DNA of 64,000 nucleotides from Psococerastis gibbosa (Eukaryota > Arthropoda > Insecta > Psocodea > Psocidae): positions 7,688,001 through 7,752,000 of the forward strand of contig OZ020492.1 in NCBI GenBank assembly GCA_963971405.1, read 5' to 3'. The first letter of the stretch is position 1; each line of letters begins with the position of its first letter. Below the pieces are notes generated by a model that saw only the letters and a program-made list of their open reading frames with translations, searched no databases and was not told the DNA's origin. Of the stretch, positions 20,841-31,030 are shown piece after piece. The position numbers and the translations under genes are program-made.

Positions 20841-21685
20841 CTTATGAGAACTGACTGTAATATTTGACTATAGTCTAGGAAGGCTGGATCCAGGAATTCC
20901 GAGAGGGCATTGACAATATTCTATCAGGTACATACACCATACCCACTCCGTACTATACATACATTCATACATATTTGCTTCCAATAAAGTTAAGCTTGCT
21001 TTAAATCAGTCAATCTTGTCCAAATTAAAAATAAAACGGGCCTAGCTGATAGGGCAAAACTCTTCTTTTGTATACTGTACTGTATTGAGATGATATTTAT
21101 AAAAAAAAAATCCCTACCAAATAAAGCTGATTTATGTCGGGGTATCCGCAAACCAAGTCCATTTCTATGCGAATTCAATGGTTATAGACGGTCATAGAGA
21201 TATGAAGGAGCTGCACTATTCAAAACCTTATAAAATAGTAAAAGTGAGTGGAAAGTTCTTTTTTCACGTAATTTTAACCACTCAGCCCTGCAGTAAAATG
21301 GGGATATGTGATTTTAATTGATACTTTGTAGGTTGCATGCAGATTAAATGGAAGACAGCTGTCAAAGTTGCAACAGTATTACATTATGGCATTATATGAT
21401 GGCCCCCCCCCCCCATGCGTCAAATCCTGGGGGAGACGGAGGAACAAGTCAACGATTTGTTGATGTTTCTGAACACTTCAGGAATTATAGCCCAATCTAA
21501 CTCAGGTAGCATTCCATTCACACACTTACATGCATACATACATACATAGAACTGTTTTTGACGGGGCAGCCTCGTTGTCCAGTCCGCTCCTGATTGCAGT
21601 TCATAATTACACTGTAACGACATTAATAAACTCGGTGGGCGTATAAGCAAGCCCTAGCTTGCAGTCGCCCTTGAAACAAATTAAA
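20838..21685. other. No recognised feature
   Basis: A poly-C run lies at 21403-21413. A segment near 20930-20990 (ACATACACCATACCCACTCC) recurs near 5370-5395. No gene. Confidence 0.35.
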
Positions 21686-22550
21686 AAGAACCGGTCCGAG
21701 TTCACTCGAACATGCTTTCCAATTTATCAAATTTATTAGATAGAGAAAATTAGTAATTTTATGGCAAATATTTTTCCTATGGTTAAATTTCCGATATCTC
21801 GGGGGGGGGGGGCGGTTGTCCACCTGACGTCACTGGAAGTGAGGTAAATTCTCGATAGGTCAAACAAACACATTAATAACCACACAGCAATAATGGCAGG
21901 GCATGCAATGCATTTTAGCGCGAATTTTCTATCATTTTTTTCAAAAAATAATTTTTTGGGCAAAACCAAATATTTTTTTGGGAAAGCAACCTATCCGGTT
22001 TCGTTACTCAATTTAACACCTAAAACATGCTTGAAGGTAGAAATCATCGATAGAAAGGTTTCGCATTTTTTTAGTCATTTTTTCATTAAAATTTAGTTAT
22101 TTTTATTTTTTTACCCCCAGAAGCAAACTATCAAGGGGCAAGCGACCCCCCGCATTTTGTCAACATTAATAACGACTACAATCTACGAGAATTTAAAAGA
22201 AATCGTTGGAGCCGTTTTTGAGAAATAATTTTTTTAGACGTTTTTTTGGAGTTTTTTGAAAATAAAACCCCCCAAATTGAGTTAGCCCAAAAAAAAAAAA
22301 AAAAAATGGTCCCGAGGTATGATTTTTGTGAACCTACATCCAAATTTCACTCAAACCGACTGAGTAGTTTGCCCGGAAATTGACGAACAGACAGACCGAC
22401 CGACCGACAGACCGACCGACAGACAGACATTTTGTAAAAACCACTTTTTTGGGTTCCTGGGACCTCAAAACGTGTAAATCCGTTGAAATCTCGGAATCGA
22501 AAATTTCGACCATCACAAAGCTTTCCTTATACTACGTATAAATTAGAAAG
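21686..22550 (+). repeat. Family B interspersed repeat (copy 2, near full length)
   Basis: Nearly identical to 9540-10395 over its whole length, so among the youngest copies here. It differs mainly in the poly-G, poly-A and GACAGACC run lengths. The flanks are ATTAAAAAGAA on the left and AGCAAAAAGAG on the right, with no clear target duplication. Confidence 0.8.
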
Positions 22551-22667
22551 CAAAAAGAGTATTATATTAAATCAGGAAAAGGCAATCGGGACAGAGCGGT
22601 ACTCGAACCCATGGTGATCTGCAATAATATAAAAAGTTCTGTACATAATTATATTAAATATTGATTT
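22551..22667. repeat. tRNA-like fragment
   Basis: GCGGTACTCGAACCCATGG at about 22597-22615 looks like a reversed B box, similar to family T. It is short and degenerate. Confidence 0.3.
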
Positions 22668-22862
22668 TTTTTCTATTACTTAGCTAACCTAGTGGAGTTA
22701 GGGCTATGAAGCCATCCCTTGCACTCAACTAGGAACCGCCTGCTTTACATGCTCTCCGAAGCATGGCCAGAAAATGTAGCATGTGGTGCGAATCGAACGA
22801 ACAACCTTTCGGGTGAAAGTCGGAGTCTGCACCACAACTCTACATGTCCTGACTAAGTAACT
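22668..22862 (-). repeat. tRNA-derived SINE, family C (complete copy)
   Basis: On the minus strand the head contains TAGAGTTGTGG, CGACTTTCACCCGAAAGG and the B-box-like GTTCGATTCGCACC, a full tRNA-like region. The common body (CATGCTTCGGAGAGCATGT, GGCGGTTCCTAGTTGAG) and tail follow. This is the best template for the family. Confidence 0.75.
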
Positions 22863-23405
22863 CTGCCATCTGTCGGATGAACTTTGTAGCTGTCTTAGCT
22901 ATTAAATTAAAAAGCACGTGACCACTCTGGGCTTTATCAATATCACTAAGGATAAAATGGATGATGGAATGAATGCCATAATTGATATTGATTGCAGCCG
23001 TTAAAATTGTAATTGTAGTTATTTACCAGCTCCGATCGTGGGCACACTGGCTCTCTATCTAATAATATTATGGGCAACAACCTCTCTCCTCTCATGATTC
23101 TCATAAAGTAACATTATATCGCACTGCCTTATTACGAGTTATAAGCTTTTGGAGCTGTAAACGTGGGAAGAAATTTCTGGCAATACTTACGGACACACCG
23201 TAGCTCGTTCATGACAGTTTATATAGAGTTCTGCCATGGGAGAAAAGGGATATGGGTATGAAACAGCTTCCCGCCAAGGAGTATAATTTGAATATCTAAT
23301 TGACACGTCTTTATTTGGCGAATCAGAGCACTCTCCTATTTGGAACTAGAGTTGTAAATAGGAGAAAAGGGGTATTCGCACCCGCCAAGAATATATTTTG
23401 AACTT
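22863..23405. other. Unique sequence with a weak L-type repeat
   Basis: Two segments near 23236-23280 and 23357-23395 share GGAGAAAAGGG and CCCGCCAAG, reminiscent of the inverted-repeat family at 59869. No gene. Confidence 0.3.
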
Positions 23406-23711
23406 ACTGCCACCGGCCAACGGCCTTACCATGTTGAATCCATGAGAGCAGAGCATCTTTCAAACTGCGGCTAACTTGGTACTGTGCACAGCGTTGGCAG
23501 GGGAACATGGTGGGACTATACCAGTTAGTCTACATGCGTGTCGAGTCCTGGTCACCTCCGATGTAATCGTGTGACTTTACTATGTTCCCCAAGTGGTTCG
23601 GAATCCACTATGATTAGGCGGTCCACCCTGTCAGTCAACTCCCCTGTCCCCCGAGGTGAAAGAGTCTGCCCTTAGGGTGGCTTGAGTTAATCAAAATACT
23701 CACTCCCCCCA
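23406..23711 (+). repeat. SINE family E (copy 2), possibly 5S-derived
   Basis: It starts GGCCAACGGCCTTACCATGT, close to the 5' end of arthropod 5S rRNA. It shares with the 7337 insert the segments GCTAACTTGG, GTGCACAG, GGGGAACATGGT and AAGTGGTTCGGAATCCACTA. The tail differs (CTCACTCCCCCCACC). Confidence 0.55.
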
Positions 23712-24138
23712 CCAGGCGGACAGGGTTGGCTAAAGCAGAAATGCTGAAAGCAGGCGTTACAAACAACAGGAGGTTATTAAAAGAACTTAATTAATATATA
23801 CCCTTGCGCTTGCCCTAACCACATGTCGCAGCCGCAGTGGGAGTCATTCAATTCAGTCATTCATTCAGTGGTGACCACCCTGCCTGTGTGCCAACCATAA
23901 AAAGCCATTGAAAAATTGTAATAAATAATAATTAATGGTAGAAATAAAATTGTTATCACTGGAAAAAGTTTTTCCCATCCACAAAAACCAGCAGTAGAAT
24001 TAATGATAATAATAATTGTCCCTTATTATGAAGTAAAATTAGACCCATAATTAGCCGATAATAATTGTAACAAAAGATTTTAAGGCTGGAGCATCTTCAG
24101 TTGAGGCCCGACATTACTTTTAATATTATAATATTATA
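23712..24138. other. No recognised feature
   Basis: AT-rich, with ATAATAATAATT runs. No gene or shared repeat. Confidence 0.35.
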
Positions 24139-24475
24139 AGAGGATGTGGAACGTAGATATTGGCCACCCCTGAGTTAATCAGTTATTTTTCTTATTTAAT
24201 TTGCTACGCAAGTTATAATGATTTGGCACATGGAAGTTGTAGCGGACTTCTTTATACTTAGCATAGCGTATTTTTAAATTTTTGTGTTGTAATATTATTT
24301 AATGAACTAAAATGTCACTCATTGCAAAGTTAATGGAGAAATGGCTGCACAAAAAGTAAAATGACCCTATGATATTGTGTATGAAGAAGTCTTCTTCAAC
24401 TTGGATAGTCTTTATAGCTTGCATAGTAAATTTAATAAAAAATAGAAACTGACTGATTTTTGGGTGGCTTAGGGG
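24139..24475. mobile_element. TTAA MITE, family G (diverged copy)
   Basis: GAGGATGTGGAACGTAG and GGCCACCCCTGAG at the left are opposed by a degenerate right end around TGGGTGGCTTAGGGGTG. The arms surround GAAGTCTTCTTCAACTTGG. The flanking TTAA has decayed to ATAA. Confidence 0.5.
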
Positions 24476-24544
24476 TGATAAAATATTGTGTTAAAATTAT
24501 ATTTATTTTCGAATCGAACCTTATTTTGCTGGCCTAATCTCTAT

Positions 24545-24760
24545 AGATAAAAATGAATCCCTATTTCCCTTTGTCACGGCATCACGCGTGAACGGCTGGA
24601 CCGATTTCACTTTTTTTTGTTTTTTTGTTATTGTCAGAAGGTTGTTATGGCAGAAAAAATTTAAAAATGACATTTTTCCCAAAATCAGAGCCTATTTTAC
24701 CATTTTCGACCCTTATACATTGGTTTTCCTATTCTGCGGAAACCCCGATAAAAAACATCC
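24545..24760 (+). repeat. Widespread insect repeat motif
   Basis: CATCACGCGTGAACGGCTGG followed by ACCGATTTCAC is a motif that recurs in interspersed repeats of many insect genomes (established knowledge, class uncertain). No second copy is present in the window. Confidence 0.35.
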
Positions 24761-25164
24761 AGAGCCACTACGGCCAAAATGGCTTCGTAGCGGTATTCGG
24801 TGAACCTTTGGCCAACTTTCCCCCCTAGTCTCCCAACTATGCCATGCCTGACTGCTTCTGGATAACTCAAAAAGTAAAAACGTGCAGCAACTCGAAAAAA
24901 TTCCCATTTTCGACGAAAAAACGCGGAGAAAAAATGGATTCGAAAAATTTAAAACCACATTGCTACTTTCCACTATTCTTGCTCTTTACGACTGTTTAAC
25001 CGGTTTTGCTTCTCGACTAGCGGTTTCGCCACAGCTAGGTACTTCAGGGGGACGTGAAAGTCGCTTGCAAGCGGGAAAAGGGTACTCTCAGTGGTGCATG
25101 CATAAAGTTAAAAAATTCCACAGCCTGCAATTTTTAACCGAAGGCCCCTTATAAAATATATAAT
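24761..25164. other. No recognised feature
   Basis: Overlapping frames on both strands, none with a recognisable domain. Confidence 0.35.
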
Positions 25165-25668
25165 AGGGGTCTTCACGGTGTTGGTGTTATAAATAAATAA
25201 ATAAATAAGGACTTTTTGTTCTATTACTAAGCCAACATAGCGGAGTTAGGGCTATAAAGCCCTCTCTTACACTCAACTAGGAAGGCCCGGGACCGCCTGC
25301 TTTACATGCCCTTCGAAGCATGGCCAGAAAATGTAGCAAGTGTAGGACTCAAGTTAGATGTGCTATCCAAGTTAACACACAATCGTGAGTGGAGTCGTGG
25401 ACCTCGGGAGTGAGTTATCATGCTATATCGAAAACAGCGTAAACAACGTGGTAGTAGTCAGACGTTCGTGGCACGGGTTGAAAGAATCGACAAAAACAAA
25501 GATGGTGGCGGTCAAACCTGAGCTATCTATCGCAGGGCAAGGTAAATAACACGTTAACCAAATTGAAAGTGCGTTTAGGATAGCACGCTGGTTAGCTGGT
25601 TAACTTAGTTAGCTTAGCCTGATATAACACACTTAACTAGGTATAACACGAACACTGTGAAGACCCCT
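25165..25668. mobile_element. Family U inverted-repeat element with SINE insertion
   Basis: The termini AGGGGTCTTCACGGTGTTGG and AACACTGTGAAGACCCCT pair over about 27 bp. A family C SINE (25193-25372) sits inside the left arm. A truncated second copy at 8262-8425 matches the right half. The target duplication is ambiguous because the flanks are TATA-rich. Confidence 0.65.
25193..25372 (-). repeat. tRNA-derived SINE, family C (5'-truncated copy)
   Basis: The tail AATAAATAAATAAATAAGG lies at the left, followed by the reversed body (GCGGAGTTAGGGCTATAAAG, CTAGGAAGGCCCGGGACC). The copy ends at TGTAGCAAGTGTAGGACTC, so most of the tRNA-like head is missing. Confidence 0.75.
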
Positions 25669-26130
25669 TATATAGAGTTACTTAGCATAAAATGGAATTA
25701 CGAGTATTCCTAATTGTTGTGACCTTCTTCCTTATTTTCTCAAATCTGTGAATGGGTTCCTCCTCCCCCCCCCCCCCCCCCGGGCTCATTTCTTATGTAT
25801 GAAATACAGTAATAACGATCGAATTAAATTGCTTGTTCAGGCATTATCTGTAAGTTTCCCAAAGTCACGCTTTTATTGCAATACAGTGCATTATAATTTT
25901 TAAGGGTAGATTGGCGTGTGGTTTTCTTGCTTCTTACTTTTAGTTATCTGTACTATTAACTATTATAATATTTGATTCCTAAATTTTCTGATTAATTATT
26001 ATAATTATTATTAATAAGATTAGTTATCATTTATTTCAGCAGAAAGTCACTTAATTTCGCAGATAAGTAAGTAATTTTGCGGCGATTTATGAACGCTTAA
26101 TTATAATTTTTCAAATTTGTTGTTCTGAGA
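25669..26130. other. Poly-C run; otherwise no recognised feature
   Basis: A C run lies at 25766-25781. No exon is evident upstream of the splice-like site at 26157. Confidence 0.35.
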
Positions 26131-26163
26131 CTAATTTTTAATTGTTTTTTGTTCCAGGTAAGT
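26131..26163 (+). promoter_or_regulatory. Candidate recursive-splicing ratchet point 1
   Basis: A CTAAT branch-point-like motif (26131-26135) is followed by a T-rich tract, then TTGTTCCAG ending at 26157. This is fused directly to GTAAGT at 26158-26163. A 3' splice site abutting a consensus 5' splice site with no exon between is the defining arrangement of ratchet points known from long Drosophila introns. No function is demonstrated. Confidence 0.45.
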
Positions 26164-26495
26164 GTATATGCCAACCGGTCCTTGCGATGGCCAGGGGATT
26201 TCCAGCAGGTTGATTTTAATTTTGGTTTGAGGGGTGCGCCGTTAGTACAAAATAGACTTGGCACTATTGCAATAGGACTGTGCAACTATTCTTTTGTCTA
26301 TTAGTATAATCTAGTCTAGGTTCAGTTTCCCAGAGCCCTCTATTCATTTTGCCGCCTCATTTATTACTATATACATATTTATTTCTATGATAGAAATGAT
26401 ATTCCATTAAAAAAAAAAAAAAAAAAACAGGACTACCCAGAAATGGTTCAGGCGATTCAGTGCCATTGAATATACTAGTGGCCATGCCATAATCG
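26164..26495. other. Poly-A run; no gene
   Basis: A poly-A run at 26409-26427 could be a retroposon tail, but the sequence before it matches nothing else here. Confidence 0.35.
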
Positions 26496-27530
26496 GGTTC
26501 ATTTGTGGCGTCATTTTGTAGATGGCAGTACCAGTTGCAATGATATCACAGCGTTGATTTTTCCATAAGCCTCAATACTATTTTAAAATGATTTTTAATT
26601 ACTCATTATTTTAAAGTGATATTTTTCTATAAATCATGGAGAATATATATATTAAATTATATGCAGCGAAATAAGGTCCAGACAGTGGCGGCTCGTCCAT
26701 AAGGGCACTGGGGCTACAGCCCTCCCATAATTTTACAGGCAAACAAAGCAATTTCCTTTTAATAATAATAATAATAATGAAATATTAATATACTATTCTG
26801 AAGAAAAATGCAACTGCTACAATTCGGCTATGCTATGTGCGTGCTCTTGGCAACTTGGGGCAATTTTCAATTTAGCCCCGGGTCGCCATGGCAACCGAGT
26901 CAGGCAAAAGTTAAGAAGATCGTTCGCACCATTGAAAAGGTGTACACAACTTTTCTCTTATGGACCTTGCAATGCAATTCATGCCATATGCATTTATACA
27001 TGGGCAGCGGGGCAGCGCCCCAAAAATGACTTTAAATGTTTCGTATTAATAATATCGTTGAATATTGGTATTTTTTTAAAATCATAATTATAAGAGTTAT
27101 TTTTGAGAAGAGTTTCACTATTTTGTCATGACTAATGATTATTATAAAATTTTTCAAAGAAGAATTTTTGACTAGGGAAGTCAGGTTCTGCCCAACGGCC
27201 AGGCAGGGTAATGTAAACAAATATTACAAAAATGTAAACAGCGAGTGATAGACTTGTTTGCCACATCGAAATGCTGAAGAATCTATTTGTTATTCAAGTA
27301 GTGGTAAGTTATATGCTATTACTTTATTACAATTCGTTGCCCCACCATTTTGATACACCACGAGCCGCCACTGGGTACAGACATAGTAAAAATATTATAA
27401 AAAATATTAAAAGAATTAATTAGATGCTAAGAGCTTAGTTTTCGCATGCAAACGGCGGCCATTTTGAATAATATGGATATCGGTTTGTCGTCAGCGAACC
27501 TAGTGACCAAAACTGTCCCTACAGAACCTC
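26496..27530 (+). repeat. Family F interspersed repeat, split by a hAT element
   Basis: The halves 26496-26682 and 27374-27530 together match the uninterrupted copies at 34192-34529 and 54422-54758 (landmarks TTTTGTAGATGGCAG, ATGCAGCGAAATAAGGTCC, GGCGGCCATTTTGAATAATA). The ends read GGTTC and GAACC. No coding. Confidence 0.8.
26683..27373. mobile_element. Non-autonomous hAT transposon, 691 bp
   Basis: Perfect 14-bp terminal inverted repeats CAGTGGCGGCTCGT and ACGAGCCGCCACTG. The 8-bp flanks are GGTCCAGA (26675-26682) and GGTACAGA (27374-27381), one mismatch. CAG-type ends plus 8-bp duplications identify the hAT superfamily. The frames at 26808-27087 show no transposase motif. The intact family F copies give the empty site. 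Confidence 0.88.
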
Positions 27531-27714
27531 ATTGCCATAGTGGCCCACTACGGTCAAATTTTGCGAATTGTTTTTTCTGGTGAAATGCCCACAAACTAAA
27601 AAGGTCAGACGCCCCGCTGGTGTCAGCCCATTGTTCAGTACGTCAGTGTCTAGCTCAAAACATTATTACCAGGGATGGCCAAAATACCCTACTTACTTTT
27701 GCTTTTACCGCGCC

Positions 27715-27951
27715 TTATCCCATGTCGGCGTCGGCGGCACGACTGCAGCGTTTCCACACAGTCCTGTGTGTCCTCGGCGGCTCGACGGAGAGCCCCAAAC
27801 TTCTCATATCTCCGGCGATCTTTCTTTTCAGAGTAACTTTGGGCTTCCCTGGTGGTCTTCTTCCTTGTATCTCCCGGTTTATTGCTCTTTTGACTAGGTG
27901 GTTTTCGTCTCTACGTATTACGTGTCCCCACCAGTTGAGCCTTTTTCTCTA
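27715..27951 (-). pseudogene. LINE ORF2 C-terminal fragment (different family)
   Basis: The minus frame reads LNWWGHVIRRDENHLVKRA, then GRRPPGKPKVTLKRKIAGD and RTHRTVWKRCSRAADADMG before TAA at 27715-27717. WGHV.RRDE followed by a G-R-P-K-rich stretch is typical of the end of another group of insect LINE reverse transcriptases. An in-frame TAG lies just upstream. The plus-strand frames over the same bases are shadows. Confidence 0.75.
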
Positions 27952-28043
27952 ACCGTCATAGTGTTATATTCAGTGTTAGTCAGTTAGTGCTCTACTGGAG
28001 ATGTTGAAGCGAGTAGGATGCCTGGCAACTTAATTTATCAGAA

Positions 28044-28262
28044 GGCATAGTTCACGCAAAATGAGAAAAGTATGGACATGGAATGTTTTGATCCTGTGCA
28101 ACACCGTAAAAATATTCTTTGCACAATTTTTGTTATGCCTTGCAAGGCTTGCATCCAATGCAACAAGGTAACACAAAATGGTGCAAGGAATATTTTAATA
28201 GTGTCGCACAGGATCAAACCATTCCATGTCCATACTTTTCTCATTTTGCGTGGACTATACCC
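28044..28262. mobile_element. Foldback MITE, family N
   Basis: About 80-bp arms: GGCATAGTTCACGCAAAATG at the left is mirrored by CATTTTGCGTGGACTATACC at the right, and the inner CACCGTAAAAATATTC is opposed by GAATATTTTAATAGTG. The loop is about 50 bp. No target duplication could be fixed. Confidence 0.75.
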
Positions 28263-28343
28263 ATTGTAGTTGGATTGGCAAGGAGGATTTTATTTTCTTC
28301 TTAGTCGCGAGTCTCTCACCCCAACAGTCTATTCCTCAACTAA

Positions 28344-28719
28344 GGCGCCCATTCCACCGACCGGCTAGGGCTACTTACAAAAACGGTGACGTGGTAGCAG
28401 ACATTCAAGACTTAGGTGCCGTTTCCACCGACCTCGCATTGCAGAATTGACGGAAATGTTTATTTTCCTCTATGCCATAGTTAAAATTGATCAATGATCA
28501 TAGAGTAAAATCACAAACTAAAATTAAAAAATGGCGTCATGGGATATGTTAAGTACAAACATTTTAATAGATTTCTATAAAAAGAAAAATTCTAATTTCC
28601 GTCAATGTCATTTGCATCCTGCAATGCGAGGTCGGTGGAAACGCCACCTAAGTCTTGAATGTCTGCTACCACGTCACCGTTTTTGTAAATAGCCCTAGCC
28701 GGTCGGTGGAATGGGCGCC
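28344..28719. mobile_element. Foldback MITE, family A (copy 2), TAA duplication
   Basis: The ends GGCGCCCATTCCACC and GGTGGAATGGGCGCC are flanked by TAA at 28341-28343 and 28720-28722. The loop is in the opposite orientation to the copy at 4419. The outer and inner modules are both present on each arm. Confidence 0.88.
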
Positions 28720-28722
28720 TAA

Positions 28723-29920
28723 CAGGCCTACGCCATTACGTGCAACTCTGATTAATTTGGAACTTAACTTCAAAATGAAAAAAGACTCACATTTTATTAT
28801 TATTATTATTAATAACTCAGCGACACTCCCCGCTGTGAATGATGAAAACAACTGACATTAACGTTGTATTGTTTCTATTGTTAGGAATATGAAATGGCTG
28901 CCAGTCGAAATATTAATTCAAGCCTATAATGGAAGCAGGGCTTACGAATGTGACGACTTAGTGACAAACGGCTGAATCCAAAACAACTGAGTTCCTTCAT
29001 TAGGAAACCATCGTCGCGTAGGTACAGGAAAATCAAACCTTTTTGGAATTGTTGTCAATGTTCGAGTTTTTGATTTTCCATTACAAACTGTATCAGACAA
29101 GGGCATTTTTTTTTGTGGCAAAAAAACTGAAAAATTAAATGAGTTATTGCTGTTGTTAATGCGAATTTTGAAAAAGGATTTTATAAGTTTATAAATGAAA
29201 ATAAGGAGCTATAAAGTCATTAAAATGAACGTGGAGCTTGTGAACGAAAGCAAACGCTGACTCATTGTTCTCAGGCTTTTTCTTCCTTTCTTATATCCTC
29301 CCCGGTTTTTCCTGCTGACAGTTTACTCGCTGAAAGGTTAATTTTTGGAAAAGTCTCAATGATGATGATAAACGTTGAATAGCCTATTTTCATCTTGAGA
29401 GAAATATTCAAAATTAGCTCCAAAAATAATCAGGGGTAAAGCTTTTTGGTTTTGTCTTGTTTCTTTTGTATTTCTAAAGAGGTGGGCGCATTTGTGCGTT
29501 TTTCATTATTTTAACAATGCAGAATGCGCTTTCTAATGTATTAAGCTATTGTACAACATTAAATTGGCTTGAATTAAAACCAGCTCTCACTAGTTTTTCA
29601 CGCTTTATTTTTGGGCTAATTAATTAAAGGATATATTAGCGCCAACTTTCTGGTACACCCAAGCCAATAATAAAATAGATACCTAGATTCAATGAGTTGG
29701 CCTGCCTGTTGATAATACGGCAAGTACATTTAATGGAGTGCATTTAAAGTTCTCTAATTGTACAGCAAGTAATTGTTTTTCTTTTGGTAATTAGGGGTTT
29801 TGCATTACCTGCACAAAAATTTTGAGAAAAAGTTAGTTCTGAAAACCGATCATACCGATGGATAATGAAAATAATTAAAGTGAAAATGGTAAAATTGGGA
29901 ATAATTTGAAAAACACCCTA
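28723..29920. other. No recognised feature
   Basis: An ATT microsatellite lies at 28796-28813. No exon or repeat copy. Confidence 0.35.
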
Positions 29921-29929
29921 CAGCCTATG

Positions 29930-30275
29930 TTCACTAGGCATAGAATTTGAGTATTCTCATTTCATATAAAATATCATGTCAACGTATACGCAATTCGCTG
30001 TACACTGTGAAGATATCTAGGTCATACGTCTTCAAAATGTTTAATTCCGTTGAAATCTCGAAATCGAAAATATTTAAAATACAGAACTTCATTTTTACGA
30101 ACGTATACACTGTAAAGAAAACCAAATAACGCCTCTAAATATGAATATTTACCTTAAATGACTTACTTCACCAGGTTTTGCACTGTCCGGCAGACATTTT
30201 TGGAAACCAATTCGTAGGTCCTGAGACTTAGCGTAACGAACATAACGTGTAATTCTGTTGAAATCTTAGTAAAAA
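29930..30275 (-). repeat. Degenerate family B fragments
   Basis: CCGTTGAAATCTCGAAATCG at 30046-30065 and the segment 30185-30270 (CGGCAGACATTTTTGGAAAC, TTCTGTTGAAATCTTAG) match parts of family B, but order and spacing are broken. Confidence 0.4.
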
Positions 30276-30854
30276 ATAATAAAAAATACCAATACAAAAT
30301 ATGAAACCAAACTTAAACCAACGTGTAAATACAAAAGAAAAAAAGAACGCCTCAAAACATGAACATTTTCGTCACAAGGGAGTTGCTTTAATTTTGCCCC
30401 CCTTTCACATCATTTTGCACTTTAATTTCCCCGTCCATCGCCTTAACGCGGTATTGCACGTCAACAGCGGAATTAGATCATAAACTGACAGAAGATACAA
30501 AATTTACTGAACATCAATTTTGCAACCGCAAATATAAATATTTACGCGAGAGGAGCGGGAAAGGGTAGCTTGTTTCATTGCACGGTCCTCTCATATAGTT
30601 TTCATTGCATTTTAATACTCTTTGGTATAGCTTTATGCATGAGTGTTTTGACATTTGTTTGACACTCTGTATAGTTATAATTACATAATTTTACATCTTG
30701 TTAGACCTTTATTAACACAGCTGGTCCCGAAGGTGTTGAATACTGTGCTTGGACATATTCATATCTAGCGATTTAAAGCCTGGATGCTATCACTGTATCC
30801 TCTAATTTGAGTTTGTGCTCCTTGACCCAACCCTTGTCGGCTATTTTGACCATG
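30276..30854. other. No recognised feature
   Basis: Short frames only; no shared repeat. Confidence 0.35.
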
Positions 30855-30935
30855 AAAGGTAGCGATAGTAAATAGTTCTGAGTTAACTGGACTATGAAGT
30901 GAAAAGGCAAGGCTTAAGGCTCGACATCAATTGAT
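30855..30935 (+). repeat. tRNA-like SINE fragment, family S
   Basis: GAGTTAACTGGACTATGAAG and GGCTTAAGGCTCGAC resemble the family S head (A and B box spacing) at 32231-32310. Diverged. Confidence 0.4.
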
Positions 30936-30960
30936 ATTTAGCACTGGGCCTGGTACCTTA

Positions 30961-31030
30961 GGCGCCCATTCCACCGACCGGCTAGGGCTATTTACAAAAA
31001 CAGTGACGTGGTAGCAGACATTCAAGACTT
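30961..31030 (+). mobile_element. Family A outer module alone
   Basis: GGCGCCCATTCCACCGACCG through GCAGACATTCAAGACTTA is identical in layout to the outer arm of family A, preceded by TTA. It ends exactly where the inner module begins in the long copies. There is no inverted partner downstream. Confidence 0.7.

Noticed and set aside
27568..27952. Two plus-strand frames of about 110 codons
   Set aside because: Shadows of the minus-strand LINE remnant at 27715-27951.
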